Part shown: piece after piece, positions 1-12,190 of the stretch
Layout: each line of letters starts with the position of its first letter
Position numbering within the stretch: the first letter of the stretch is position 1
NCBI RefSeq assembly: GCF_937616625.2
Contig: NC_065571.1
Coordinates: 4,466,501-4,530,500, forward strand
Reading direction: 5' to 3'
DNA from: Mercurialis annua
Lineage: Eukaryota > Streptophyta > Magnoliopsida > Malpighiales > Euphorbiaceae
Length of the DNA stretch: 64,000 bases
Made by a program: the position numbers and the translations under genes
The notes under the pieces: model-generated
Told to the model about the DNA's origin: nothing
The model's database searches: none
The model's input: only the letters and a program-made list of their open reading frames with translations

Positions 1-910
1 GTGTGATCACCAGTATCGAGTCAGTCTAGTATGTTTGCATTGAGAAATGACTTGACACAGCTGGGAGCTGTTGATGAATATGATATTTACAATTGGGTTA
101 TGATTTCGATACGCAGAGTGAACTCGGCTACAGTGTAGCCTGGAAGTCCCCGTATCTAGTGGCTGGGCCACCAGCGAGTTGGACTCGCAATTGATATTTA
201 CGATTGGGTTGAATGATATATGATTATTCGAGAGATGTGTCGCATGCTAGGATATTAGTTTCACACGGATCAAATACATGTTTATATGTTTTATATTAAT
301 ATTTTCTTGAGATGCGATGCTATGTTTTTATATTAATACTGTTAGTAAATGTCAACTCACTCAGTATTTCCCCAAATACTGACCCCTCACCTTTGATGTC
401 TTTCAGGTGCTTAGCTTGTGGACTTAGCTAGAGGCCAATTTTGAAGTCCAGAAGTCAGCTGTATATGTTAGTTTCTGACTTCTGTGAGTGCTGCAGTAGT
501 GGTCCTGTGTCGATAGTATAATAGCCTAGACAGCAGTTCATTTTGATTGTATATATTAACTGATGTTATTGTTTTATATGCATTTTGATAGGCTACGTGT
601 TTAGTATATGATCCACGGCCCCAGGTGCCGGTGAGATGTTTGAAACACTAACTGATGTATATAGTACCGCGAGGCCAGTTCGTACAGGGTACGGTAACTA
701 GAGCCCGCGAGGTTTTGAAACAGTTAGTGTATATGATTGATTATATGATATACATATAAAAGTGTTGCTTTCGTTGTTTAAATGTTAAATGTTTATTGTA
801 TTCATTTATTAATTGCGAAAAATAAATTGTGATTTTAGGCTTGCTATGGGTTCCGGAGCTACCACTCCCGTTCCCTAGAGCCGGTTGCGGCTCAATAGTT
901 TTGGGTCGTG
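1..910. repeat. LTR-retrotransposon-like fragment
   Basis: No gene is visible here. The stretch resembles the 3' end of a plant LTR retrotransposon: the last part contains a GGTTCCGGAGC block and ends near 903-914 in GGGTCGTGACA, a common-looking plant LTR terminus. The partner LTR and the body would lie left of the window, so the boundaries and superfamily cannot be shown. This rests on general resemblance only. Confidence 0.35.
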
Positions 911-1015
911 ACATTGATAAAGCTCGTAAAAATTTAGATTCAAAAAGGAATTCAGTCTTAGTAAAATTAAAAAATTTGTAAAACAATTTACATGTTGGAT
1001 TAAAATCCTTCTACC

Positions 1016-1319
1016 ATGTCTTAAAAATCGAACCAGAGGTCAAATTGGTGAGCTATCAGTTTCCAATTTAACTATTCAACCAGTTCAATGAAATAAAAAA
1101 AATAGAGTTATCTAATGGATTTTAAATATTTAGTGATAAATATTTTCATCGCAAATTCTCGTTGCTGATCAACTAGCGGTTCACTGGTTCAACTATCGAC
1201 TTAATTATCAATTCCATCCGGTCTAACTCTGTTCAACCAGTATTCCGTTTTTTCGCAATTGTTATCGGACCACTAGCTGATTTCCAGTTCGACCAGCCAT
1301 TCCGGTTTTTAAAACATTA
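1016..1319. mobile_element. hAT-type MITE (ACCGG-rich family), old copy
   Basis: The ends read ATGTCTTAAAAATCG and CGGTTTTTAAAACATTA, an imperfect inverted pair. The 8 bp flanks are CTTCTACC (1008-1015) and TTTCTACC (1320-1327), matching at 7 of 8. The ends resemble the better preserved elements at 11493-12190 and 46441-46721. The interior carries degenerate AACCAGTTC/ACCGG words and no coding capacity. An 8 bp duplication is the hAT signature. Confidence 0.55.
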
Positions 1320-1725
1320 TTTCTACCAACTTAAAAGTTAATTTTTTTTGAACAGATAATGTCTTTAATACCACATTAAATGTCTACATAGTTCAAAACT
1401 TTCTCCTCTGTGAATTAGAGATTGATGTTGAGAATTTTCTAGCTCATTTATAGTACTGATTTCAAGTCACACAATCTTGTGAATATGCTACCCTTGATAA
1501 ACATACATTTTTAAATTCAAGTTGACAAACATCTTCAAGGTATTATATTTATGGTTGAAAAATTAGAAAAACCAATCAATCACTCTCTTTCTTAAATATT
1601 TTATTACTACCTGTAAAATGAAGAATGCCAATTACCGGTAAGTGGGACGCATTTCTCTCTATTACATTTACTTAAAGACTTTTTAATTACAGTTTTTATA
1701 AATAATGGAACCAAAAAATTAAAAA

Positions 1726-3416
1726 GAGAAAATTAGAAAAAACTCTCCATTTTTTAAAATAATAGTAAATTATACCTCAAGAATGAAAAGATAGAAAAAA
1801 TACCTCACCTTTTTAGCACTTTTATTTTTTTACTCTAAAGTCTTTTTTTATTATAATAATATTTATTTTATTATTATTTTTTACTCCAAGCATTTTATTT
1901 TTATCTGACATGTGCATCTTTTTTTTTTCCAGATCTCTCTCTCTCTCTCTTCGTCTTCTTTTTCTCCATTTTTTCTTCCTCTCCAGTTTTTTCTTCTTCA
2001 TTTATTTTTTTTCTTCTTTACCATGCCGCCGCCGTTCTTTCAACGATCCGCCATTACTTTGCCGTTGCTCCACCTTCGTCCCGCCTTCGCTTCGTCTTCA
2101 CTCCGCCGTCGATTCGCCGTTCTTCCACATTTTAGCGATTTTTTTCTTAATTCGTGGTGATTATTACGATTTATTTTAACTCTCAGATCTAAAAAAATTG
2201 TTCTTGAATTTTTTTCAGTTTAAGATCTGCAAATATGCATTAAAAACGATTTTATGATTAAAAAAACGATTTTCTGTAGAAAAACGATTTTCTGCAGAAA
2301 ACAGCGTCTGATTATCATATCGTTATCACTATGACGTTATCATATCATTATCATAACACTGCAGAGAAAAACGATTTTCTGTCAAGAAAAGTGCTTGATT
2401 ATCATTTCGGTATCATTAACGTTAGCATATCTGTATCATAATGTTATCATATCAATATCATAATATTATACAGCTATGATAATAATATGATAAGGTTTGT
2501 GATAAGATTATGATAATAGTATGACAAGATTATGATATAATTATGATAAAGTACGTCATGATAATGTTATGACAATATTTTTTGACACTGTTATGATAAA
2601 GTATATTGTGATAATAGTATGATAAGTTTATGCTAAAAGGTTACGATATGGTTATAATAAAGTACGTCATGATAATATTATGATAATATTTTATGATAGT
2701 GTTATGATAAAGTATATTATGATGATGTTATGATAATTTTTATAAAAATAGGTTATGATAATAGTATGATAAAATTAATGATAATTGTATGATAATGTAC
2801 GAAAAATATTTTTTTGCAGAAAAATTATGATACCGAGATGATAATATCACTGTTGCTTTCATAATAATATTATGAAAAAATTAATTATTTCCAGATCGTT
2901 TTTTGTGTGTAAATTTTTAAATCAGAAATTAAAGTAATCATTTTTTAATTAAGTGCAAGCTGAAAATCAACATAAATTATTAAGACTATCTATTTTTGTA
3001 GAAAAAAAATATTTTTTTGATGCATAAATCTTTTATTGCCATTTTTTAGATCTAGATCTGAAAAAGAAAAAAGATCAAATTGAGAAAAAATAATAATTCG
3101 GAACTGATTGTAATTATTACAAATTAAATTTCAAGATCAAAGATGACATTAAAAAAATGAAAAAAAGGAAAAAGAAGTGCAGAGAAAGAGGAAAATAAAG
3201 AGAAGAGAAGTGGAAGGAGAGAGAAAAAGAAAAAGAGAGAAAAGAAAAAAAGTTGGCAGGTCACGTGTTTTGTATGTTGGAGTAAAATCATTAATTTTTT
3301 GACACTTGGAGTAAAAACATAAAATCTTAAAAAGGTGATGTAATTTCTTTAACTTTTTTATGTTGAGGTATAAAATTCTATTATTTTTTTATTTTAGGTA
3401 AATATATAAATCTCCC
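1726..3416. mobile_element. MULE-like long-TIR foldback element, copy A
   Basis: The left end (GAGAAAATTAG...) and right end (...AAATCTCCC) are inverted versions of each other and match the ends of the element at 7942-10177. Moving inward from the left there is an arm with TACCTCAAG and TACCTCACC blocks, a pyrimidine tract (about 1910-2030), a short GCCGCC-rich patch, a CAGATCTAAA block, and then a core of dense ATGATAAT/ATTATCAT units (about 2300-2860). The outer parts recur inverted on the right (about 3060-3410). No clear target-site duplication was found, so this copy is probably older or rearranged. Its open frames in the pyrimidine tract are low-complexity artefacts. Confidence 0.7.
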
Positions 3417-3656
3417 CTGTCAAGGACTAAATAAACAAAACAAGCAAAGTATGAAGATTTTAAAATGAATTTTGCCAAAATAAAATAATAAAGGCCTTAT
3501 TAAGCATGCAAAAGAAATATATTTTCTTCTTTTTGTTATAACCCGTACAAAAAATTATGTTTTTTATTTTGTATTTACTTGATTTATGTTTAAATGTTGT
3601 TATAAATAAATACTTGTAGTATTCATTTTGAATTTAATGAATTACTGTACTAGTCA

Positions 3657-4384
3657 CAGTTGTTAAAAGCGCGTCTGAGGCGCGCTAAGGCGCTAGAAAA
3701 GCGCATAGCGCAGGGGTGCGCCTCAGAAACACTTGAGGCGACCACCTTCATTCAGGGCGCGCTAAGGCGACGAGGCGATGTCTGCGAGGCGCAAAGCGCA
3801 GTTACATAAGCCCTAATTTCTGTTTATATTGGAGTTGCAGAGAAGGAGAAGTTTATTGATAGAAGAAGATGAATAGTAGAATACGAATGGGTTATGTTTG
3901 AAAATAAAAAAGAATACGAATGGGTTTTTCTCAATTTAATTAGGGCAGCTTTTAGGGTTCAATTTCTAATACTTGGCAATATTTTTAATGAAAAGAAAAC
4001 TGTATACCGCTGTTTACAACTATCTTTATTTATTTTTAAGTTATTATTTACCAATTGAATATTAACAAATAGACTTATTATTGATTTATACATATTAAAC
4101 GGTATTGTATATCTATTATACAAAGATTATATTTTTCGGACTCTATCATTATGAAAATTTTAATACATTTTTCTAGTCTCAACAAAGAATCTACTCTCAA
4201 GTTTCAACCCTAATAGCGTTCTTGAACTTCATACATTTAATTTTGGGATAATTTTTGTGTGTAATAATTATTTTAAATTTTGTTACATATACACGCCGAG
4301 CTTCGCTCGGGCGTGCGCTATTTTGCACCTTGCGCTTAAAGGTATATAGGACCCTTTGCGCTTCACGTGCGCCTTGTCAACTTG
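3657..4384. repeat. GC-rich GCGC-subrepeat element, probably hAT-type MITE
   Basis: Two GC-rich ends (3657-3800 with GAGGCGCGCTAAGGCG-type words, and 4295-4384 with CTTGCGCTT and TGCGCCTTG) flank an AT-rich middle. The outer ends, CAGTTGTTAAAAGCGC and the complement of GCGCCTTGTCAACTTG, form an imperfect inverted pair. The word GAGCTTCGCTCGGGCGTG near 4296 can fold on itself. No exact target-site duplication was seen, so the limits are approximate. Confidence 0.45.
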
Positions 4385-4827
4385 CCGAAATAGTCCGACA
4401 TTTAAATTTGATTTGAAGTGCATTTCACAATGTGTGTGATGCACGTTTATTCGTTGTCTACAAAAGAACCTAAGAGTTTATATAAATTAAATATTTAAAT
4501 TATATAAAGTAATTTTTTAAAAATATCTAAAAAAAATTAAAAAGCGGGGGTCTGAATACGGGTTTGCCCTTTTGTACTTTTGCCGAAGAAAGGTGGACAG
4601 CTTGAATGCACACAAACAAGCAATTAACCGATGCTTTTTTTTCTCCAATCCATATATTATATGTTTAACAAATTAGTATACAAAAGATGAATGAATAAGA
4701 ACACTTAATCAATAGTTGGCAACCATAAACATCGCTTTGTTTTATGCTTTTTCTATGCCTCTCGTTGTAAGAGAGGTCTGAAAGTACGTTATAGAGTATA
4801 GACCTTTATGTATAATTAATTATGATA

Positions 4828-5135
4828 AAAATAATCCATTTTTAGGTTCTTAAACTATACTTGTTCTTTTTATCTGGTCCTTAAACTTTTTTTTCGTCCT
4901 TATCTAGTCCTTCGAGTTAGCAAAAAATCATATTTGAGTCCTTAACTGACAAAAACGATGCCGTTTAAGGTAACAAATTGCATTTTCGAAAATAACGAAA
5001 AAACGTCGTTTTTATCGTTTAGGGACTTGAAAATGATTTTTTGTTAAGTTGAAAGATCAGATAAGAATAAAAAATAGTTTAAGGACCGGATGAATAAAAC
5101 AAGTACAGTTTAGGGACTTGAAAATGAGTTACCCC
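4828..5135. mobile_element. MULE-type MITE
   Basis: Inverted ends of roughly 100 bp: the left arm reads AGGTTCTTAAACTATACTTG and the right arm is its near-complement around 5100-5135. The element is flanked by a perfect 9 bp repeat, ATTATGATA, at 4819-4827 and 5136-5144. A 9 bp duplication points to the Mutator-like superfamily. There is no coding capacity. Confidence 0.8.
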
Positions 5136-5360
5136 ATTATGATATGTAAAGATTACAGCTTCTGTAAAGAAAGTGTGATGCTTTATTTTAAATCTTATAA
5201 TTAATTGTTGCATATCTTATTTTAGTGTAATTTTATATTTCTATTTAAAGTTAGGCGAAAAATACAGTGTTGGTCCAAACGAAAGTGTTGAAAAGTGGTG
5301 TTGGGGTCCAATTTGTATGTTCGGCCTTAATTAATTTGAACCATAAGGCAAACACTTTTA

Positions 5361-5370
5361 TATATAAAAG
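5361..5370 (+). promoter_or_regulatory. Candidate TATA box of the small gene at 5507
   Basis: TATATAAAAG lies about 140 bp before the chosen ATG, a plausible distance for a short 5' leader. Such strings are common in AT-rich DNA, so this is only consistent with a promoter. Confidence 0.35.
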
Positions 5371-5506
5371 TAAATTAATCTCTGAATCTTATATTGTTTA
5401 ATTAATATTGCTAGCTATTGGCGATTTGGCACTATAAATTCAAGTGACATCCATGAGATTATTATATAAATCATTCAGATATTTATATCTCTGTATATTG
5501 TTGTTA

Positions 5507-5737
5507 ATGGGGAGGCAAAGAAAATGGGCATGCTTCTCAATTGTGAGCATATTCAAGGCTTGCTGTTCAAATTTTGGGAGAGATGATACAAGTGAAGATG
5601 GTAATTTCTATGTTACCCGAATATGTCCGAGCGATGAAGACGGAAGACGTTGGATTGCTGATCCATTGATCGATGGCCGAGCCTCTGCATTCATCGCCAG
5701 ATTCTACGAGACTCGGCATTATGACCAAATTAACTAG
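5507..5737 (+). CDS. Small conserved plant protein of unknown function
   Basis: A single-exon frame of 76 residues, starting MGRQRKWACFS. It has a Cys-rich N-terminal part and a compact C-terminal block with GRRWIADPLIDGRASAFIARFYE. I recall small uncharacterised plant proteins of similar size ending in a W-[IV]-A-[DE]-P-x-ID-x-(K/R)A-x-x-FIA-(K/R)F pattern; its tail also recalls the DUF761 tail, but this is remembered resemblance, not a search. The frame is open further upstream to a GTG at 5444 and an ATG at 5453, which would add a hydrophobic LYLCILLL stretch. I prefer the ATG at 5507 because the relatives I recall start with a similar MxR/K...W motif. The function is unknown. The base composition is clearly more coding-like than its AT-rich surroundings. 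Confidence 0.65.
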   Translation: MGRQRKWACFSIVSIFKACCSNFGRDDTSEDGNFYVTRICPSDEDGRRWIADPLIDGRASAFIARFYETRHYDQIN

Positions 5738-7371
5738 TCTCGTTCTCGCTCTTCAATATGATTAATTTCTTCATCACTTTATTATATTAATATTGGATCT
5801 ACATGTTGCTAGATAATTTCTTTTCGTCCGTTAGAGTTAACTATCTACTTAGATTTGTAGCTTATTAATAATAACTCAACATCTCTATTCAATGTAATTG
5901 CCATTTTCTCCTGCTGCTTATATCAATTTTTTTGTTGGATGATCTTAGTAGCCAGCTGTTTTTTCTTATAAAAGTAGAATAGCTAATAAATTCGAATTTA
6001 AAATTCTTAAATTCTGATATAACATCCTCATAACGCTTGAAATTTATCTACTAGTTTTAGAGATGCATGGTGAGAATTTACAAAGAAATACATATTGTAT
6101 TTTGTCGGCTTATTTTATCTGTTTTTTCTTTAATTTTCACATATATTAAAAATAACTAAATATCATAGACACATTTTTTTATATTCACCATTCTTGTCTT
6201 GAGAATATAACATAAACAAATACATAATTAAATTTACTCAATAATCTTTCTGATGAATTTTACTCTATAATTTGTATATCAATCTCATTAATATTAAAAA
6301 TAAAAAATGTAGAATATGTGTTAATAACATAAAAATGATATTCTTTTGAACTTTAAGAAGGATAAAAAATTACAAATAAAATGAAACGGATAGAGTAATA
6401 TTTTTTAATGATGAAAATATATAGAAAGGCTTATGAGCATTATATAAACAGTCTCTCTATAGCACAATTGATAAGCAGTCTCGCATGCAGTCGGAGAGTG
6501 CACATCATATATCAGACATGATTGAAAAGAAAATCAAATTGGCCTTTATGATTATATATTTTTTGATGAATTTCTGATTATATATTAATTAATTAATTTT
6601 TGGATTTATTAAAATTATTGTTTTATTTAATATTAATAATTAAATTTTATTCATCAAAATAATAATAATTAAATTTTAGTTCGTCTCTTTTTTATTAAAT
6701 TTTAATTTTATATTAAAGGGAGACCTTTTTAGGCTAAAATGCAACATATAATTGTTTATAATTATTTTTTGTCTCTGAAAATTTACCACGTATGCAGAAT
6801 TAAGTCTATTTTTTCTAGATGCCCAAAAATAAATATTTTATAATTATTTTTCAATTTTGAATTATTTTAATCTTTTTTAATTTATTTTATTTTTATAATA
6901 AATAACTTATTACATAATAAATTTATAGATCAAAATAGTACGGGTATGAAATAAGTTTAATTAGTACGATATATGTCTATTATGTATACATCAACAACGA
7001 AGTTTCATATTAATGCATGTGTTTCCTTCTTCTTTTTCTTCAGACCTCTTTAATATTAGTGGTCAACGAACATTAGCACAGTTAATTATTAGTATTATTA
7101 AGAATTTTTTAAACTTAAAAATCACAGTCCGGGGTGAACCACAGCCTCATGCACAAAGAAGAATTTGACCACTCAAACTAGCCTTCGTACTTTATTCTCT
7201 ATACATTATGAGTTATAAGCTTGGTCTAATTTCTTCAAAATACTAAACTTTTAAATTTGAGATCAATTGTAATCTTTTAAGATTATATTATTTAACCGTT
7301 TTTTTTTATAATTCAGAGAAGAGGGAACGCTTCATGAATCATGATCTAACAGACTGCTCAGCACTTATACT
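5738..7371. other. AT-rich intergenic region, no gene seen
   Basis: About 1.6 kb of AT-rich DNA with many short A/T runs. I found no convincing open frame, RNA gene or paired transposon ends here. Confidence 0.6.
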
Positions 7372-10284
7372 TAGGGGTGTTCAAATTCAGTTTGGTTGGG
7401 TTATGAACTTATAACCACCCAAACTGAATTTCTAATATTATCTTGGATTATCCAACATGGGTTATATGAGTTATTTAACTTACTATTTTTTGCTTTTTAT
7501 CACTTTAGATGAAAAATTAAAAACCCAAATTTCCATCTGATTTTTTTTTAAATAATAATAAAAAAAAAATTCCAGGAAAACAAATATTTTCTAGAAAAAA
7601 AAATTTAAAATTTTTTTTTCCATAAAAAATATATTTTGATAAAAAAAATTTCAGAAAAAAAATATTTTCAGGAAAAAAATTTAAAAAAAAAAATTAAAAA
7701 TTTTTTTTCCAGAAAAAATATATTTTGATAAAAAATAATTTTAAAAAAAATAATTTTTTTTTAAAAACATTTTCCAGAATTTTTTTTTAAAATATTGGTC
7801 AAAAAATATTTATTTTCATAAAAAAATAATTTTTAAAAAAACTTGGTGAATCAATCAACAAATATATATGCATTTTAAATAATATATAACCCAAACAAAT
7901 CCAAATAAACCAAGAAACTCTTTTAGTTGGGTTATAAAATTGAGAAAATTAGGATAAATACTCCATTTTTAAAAATAATTTGATTTCCTACCTCAACAAG
8001 GAAAAGATAAAGAAAATACCTCACCTTTTTATTTTTTTTATTTTTTTACTCTAACACATGTTTATATTATAATTATGCCTAACTTTTATTATTATTTTAC
8101 TCTAACTATTTTTCTTTACTTTAAGTGACAACTGTCACTTTTTTCTTTTTTTCTCTTTCTTTCTTTCTTTCTTCTTCTTTTTTTCCTTCTTCTCTGTTTG
8201 TTTTTTTTCACCATTTTTTTTTCTTCTTCTTTTCTTCTTCTTTTCTTTTCCATTTTTATTCTATTTTTCTTCGCCGCTCCGCCGCCGCTCAGCCATCGTT
8301 CTATTGTCGCTCTCTGTTCGTTTCATATTTGATTTTAATTTTTTTTTTTTAATTCGTGGTGACTAATACGATTTATGTTAACTTTCAGATCTAAATAAAT
8401 TACTCTTTGATTTTTTCAATTTTAGATCTAAAAATCTGCATGAAAAGGATTTTATGATGAAATAAACAATTTTTTGCACAAAAAACGATTTTCTGCAAAC
8501 AAAACAGCATCTGATTATCATATGAGTATCACTGCATTATCATCACATTATCATAGCACTGCAGAAAAGATAATTTTTATATAGAAAAACATCCTCTGAT
8601 TATCATATGAGTATCACTATATTATCATGTAATTATCATAACATTGCAGGAAAAAAATTCTGTAGAAAATAATGTTTGATTATCATATTGTTATCATAAT
8701 ATTATCATATATTGTTATCATAACATTATCATATGATACTTACATGGAAAAAATTTACAGAAATAGTGTCATATGATAACGAGATGATAATATTTATGAT
8801 ACATATATGATAACATCTATGATAATGTATGATAAAATAGTGTTTGATTATCATGTCGTTATCATAACACTGGAGTATGATAATTAGATGATAATGAATT
8901 ATGATAAGGTTATGATAACTAGATGATAACGTACGTGAAAATAGAATAACAAAAAGATTCATGACACCGGTATGATAACCAGATGATAATAAAAGAATAA
9001 AGTTATGATAATAGTATGATAATATGATACATATATGTAAAAAAATTACAGAAAAATTATGATAATGAGATGATAATGTAAAGATAATAGTATGATAATA
9101 TGATATTTGTACGAAAAAAAAAACACAAAAAATTATGATAACGAGATGATAATGTGAAGATAATAGTATGATAATATGATACATGTATGAAAAAAACAAT
9201 TACAAAAAAATTATGATAAGGTGAAGATAATAGTATGATAATATGACCTTATTATACTTCATTATCATACTATTTTTTTCACATTATCATTTCGTTATCA
9301 TAATTTTTATGTAATTTTTTTTATATAGCTTTCATATTATCATACTGTTATCATAATTTTATTATTATGTCGTTGTCATAACATTATCATTTAGGTACAA
9401 TAATACATTATCATCTCGGTATCATATGATTATATTATGATAACGAGATGATAATACACCATGATAATCAATTTTTTTTTTGTAGAAAATCATTCTTAAT
9501 GCAGTGTTATGATAACAACATGATAATACAGTGATATTCATATGATAATCAGAGACTGTTTTCTTTATAAAAAATCTTTTTTTTCTACAGTGTTATAATA
9601 ATCATATGATAATCAGATGCTGTTTTTTTTGCAAAAAATCGTTTTTTGTGCAGAAAATCGTTTTTTTCATCATAATGTCGTTTTTTCATGCAGATTTTTA
9701 GATCTAAAATTGAAAAAAAAAAATCAAGAGCAATTTAATTATATCTGAATGTTAAAAAATCGCAATAATCACCATGAATTAAAAGAAAAAATAAAATATG
9801 ATTGAATAATGCAGTGATGGTGGAGCAATGAAGAAACGGCGGCGAAGCGATGAAGGTATAAAGAAAAATGGAAAAGAAATAAAGAAGAAGAAGAAAATTA
9901 ACGAAGAAAAAAACAAACACAGAAGAAGAAGAAGAAGAAGAGGAGAGAGGAGAGAGGAGAGAGAAAGAAAAAGAGTGAGATATGTAAAAATATGACAACT
10001 GTCATATAAGTTACTTAGAGTAAAAAATTAATAGAAAGTAGGTATAATTACAATATAAACATGCTTTAGAGTAAAAAAATAAAAGCATTAAAATTATGAG
10101 GTATTTTCTCTATCTTTTCCTTGTTGAGGTAGGAAATCAAATTATTTTAGAAAATAGAGTATTATCCTAATCTTCCCTATAAAATTTCAATAACCCAATA
10201 GTTTATGATTAAAATGAATATAGTGGTTTGGGTTGGTTTCACATGGTTGGTTTGGGTGGGTTATGTAAATTTTGTACACCCTTA
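7372..10284. mobile_element. hAT-type element split by a nested MULE
   Basis: The ends TAGGGGTGTTCAAA (left) and TTTGTACACCCTTA (right) are inverted copies, and the element is bracketed by a perfect 8 bp duplication, CTTATACT, at 7364-7371 and 10285-10292. The host element is only about 660 bp; the rest is the MULE inserted at 7942-10177. Its left half (about 7540-7840) contains degenerate repeats of TTTTCCAGAAAATATTTT-like units, also present in the element at 60751-61445. There is no coding capacity. Confidence 0.8.
7942..10177. mobile_element. MULE-like long-TIR foldback element, copy B
   Basis: The outer ends GAGAAAATTAGGATAAATAC and the complement of GTATTATCCTAATCTTCCC pair closely, and the pairing continues inward for several hundred bases (polypyrimidine/polypurine arms, GCCGCC/GGCGGC patches, AATTCGTGGTGA / TCACCATGAATT blocks). 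A perfect 9 bp duplication, TATAAAATT, sits at 7933-7941 and 10178-10186, the Mutator-like signature. The core (about 8510-9610) is hundreds of bases of ATGATAAT and ATTATCAT units that are themselves near-palindromic. No transposase is visible, so the element is non-autonomous. Confidence 0.85.
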
Positions 10285-10428
10285 CTTATACTATTTGAAT
10301 TATAACTTATAAGTTATTGGTACCGCTTCTAGAGTTTATGTGTCAATCAATAATCAATTTTGAAAATAATCAAATTATTTTTTTTATCAAATTTATTAAC
10401 AAAAAAAACCGGATATTAAGGTTGAAGC

Positions 10429-11011
10429 TAGGGGTGTCAAAATGGGTTGGCGGGTCGTGCTCGTGTCGACCCACTCTGTTGACACGATTAGGGTCAACAC
10501 GAACACGACCCATTTAACTAATCGTGTCAAAATTCACAACCCTAACACGACACGAATTTTAAACGAGTGACACGACATGACACGATTAACACGTTAACAT
10601 AAATGGGTAACACGATTAACACAATTACACGGGTAACACGACACGACTAACACGACCCACTTAACATTTAATAATTTTTATTTAAATATACTTTTAACCT
10701 CAAATTTATCAATTAATTTTCAAACTGTAAAATTTTAATATAATTAATTTATTTTTATATCAATATAATTAATTTAATATTTTTATTATATTTTTTTTTA
10801 TAATTATAACTATTTTATTTTTATATTATTATAAATAATAGAATTTATAAACGGGTTAAGTGGGTTAGATGGGTTCGCGAGTCAACCCGTGACACGATCC
10901 ATTTATTTCGTGTCATAAACGGGTTGACACGTTTTTGACACGAACCCGCTAAGCCTCAATTCGGATTCGACGAATAGTGTTATCGTGTCATGACCCATTT
11001 TGACACCCCTA
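10429..11011. mobile_element. hAT-type MITE C (TAGGGGTGTCAAAATGGGT ends)
   Basis: The inverted ends TAGGGGTGTCAAAATGGGT and ACCCATTTTGACACCCCTA match exactly. The flanks are GTTGAAGC (10421-10428) and GTTGAAGT (11012-11019), matching at 7 of 8. The subterminal regions are dense in ACACGA/TCGTGT words, typical of transposase-binding repeats in hAT elements. The middle is AT-rich and non-coding. Confidence 0.82.
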
Positions 11012-11026
11012 GTTGAAGTTGTGGAC

Positions 11027-11484
11027 TAAGGGTGTGCAGTATTCGGTTAAAACCGAATTAACCGACCGAAACAAACCGGAATTTTAATTTGGTTTGGTTT
11101 TTGGTTAATTCGGTTCGATTTTTATTTTTAAAAAGTTTGGTTAATTTGGTTCTGTTTGGTTTTGGCGATGGAATTTCTAAATAAACCCAACCGACCGAAA
11201 TATATATATTAATTGTGTTATTTTTATAATTTTTTTAAAAAAGTTGAGATAATTTTGTAATTTATTTAGAATTTAGTTGCTAAAACCCCTCAAAATGTAC
11301 TTAAATTATAAATTAGTATTAGAATTATTGTTTTTTATTTTATTTTTTAATAATTAATTTTAATAAAATTTAGTTATTTCGGTTAACCAAAAAAATTCGA
11401 CCGAACCGAAATATTAGTTTCAATATAATTCGGTTCGGTTTTAGAAATTTCTAATATTTTGGGTTCGGTCGATGCACACCCCTA
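11027..11484. mobile_element. hAT-type MITE D (CCGAA-rich)
   Basis: The ends TAAGGGTGTGCA and TGCACACCCCTA are inverted with one mismatch. The subterminal words CGGTTAA, ACCGAA and TTCGGT repeat at both ends. The 8 bp flanks TTGTGGAC and CTGTGAAC match at 6 of 8; the right one coincides exactly with the duplication of the next element, so it may have been partly overwritten. Confidence 0.7.
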
Positions 11485-11492
11485 CTGTGAAC

Positions 11493-12190
11493 CAGTGTTT
11501 TAAAACCCGGACCGGCAAGAGAACCGGTGTGGGCATCGGTTCAAGGTTCAACCGGTTCAACCGGTTAAACCACCGGTTGGACCGTTTAGATAATAAATAA
11601 ATAACCAAATATGTATGTATAATAATATATTCAAAAAATGATGGGCATAAAAAGATAAAAAGTTTATTTTGGGCTCTTAATAAATATATGGGCTTTATAA
11701 TCAATATTCTGCATAGGCCCTTCAAATTTTATATAATCAACCACTTTTCTATTAGGGTTTATGTTCTATTTTACAACTTACTGCACTTGGCGGCGGCTAA
11801 TTTTTCGCAAAACCTTTCTTTGGCAATGAATAATTGGAAACGTGAAGAATATAGATCCTTTTGTCTTTTTGTTATAATCTTCACTTCCCATTACATGATA
11901 AATCTGTTTGAGCCATCAACAATTGTAAAGCCATGGTTTTATTTTCATTTATCAATATGTCCATTTCTTTTGATTTTTCTTAACTGAAAATTTTCTTTCA
12001 ATTAAACTGATGTGAAACCGGTTTTAAAGGTCTAACCGGTTATCCGGTTATCCGGGTTTTAACGGGTATTTCCGGTTCAAAAAGGTTGAACCGGAAATCC
12101 GGGTTTTAGTGGAAAATCGGACCGGACAGGCCTCCGGTTCCCGGTCAAACCGGTTGAACCGGCCGGTCCGGTCCGGGTTTTAAATCATTG
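11493..12190. mobile_element. hAT-type element E (ACCGGTT-rich)
   Basis: The ends CAGTGTTTTAAAACCCGGAC and the complement of GTCCGGGTTTTAAATCATTG pair with few mismatches. A perfect 8 bp duplication, CTGTGAAC, lies at 11485-11492 and 12191-12198. The subterminal zones (11500-11590 and 12010-12180) are packed with AACCGGTT words in both orientations. The middle has no convincing coding sequence. Its right end is about 260 bp from the start codon of the rhomboid gene. Confidence 0.85.

Noticed and set aside
1910..2179. Phe/Leu/Ser-rich open frames in pyrimidine tracts (also 8125-8352 and 9735-9998)
   Set aside because: They are translations of low-complexity arms of the MULE-like elements and occur inverted at both ends.
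8729..9199. 156-codon open frame rich in Ile, His and Tyr
   Set aside because: It is a reading of ATGATAAT repeats in the core of the MULE element, with no domain pattern.
8510..9610. Regular short repeats that might suggest a CRISPR-like array
   Set aside because: Units are short, variable and without unique spacers, and the region is inside a plant transposon.
11441..11987. Open frames inside the hAT-type element E
   Set aside because: No domain, no transposase motif, and the element is defined by its ends and duplication.
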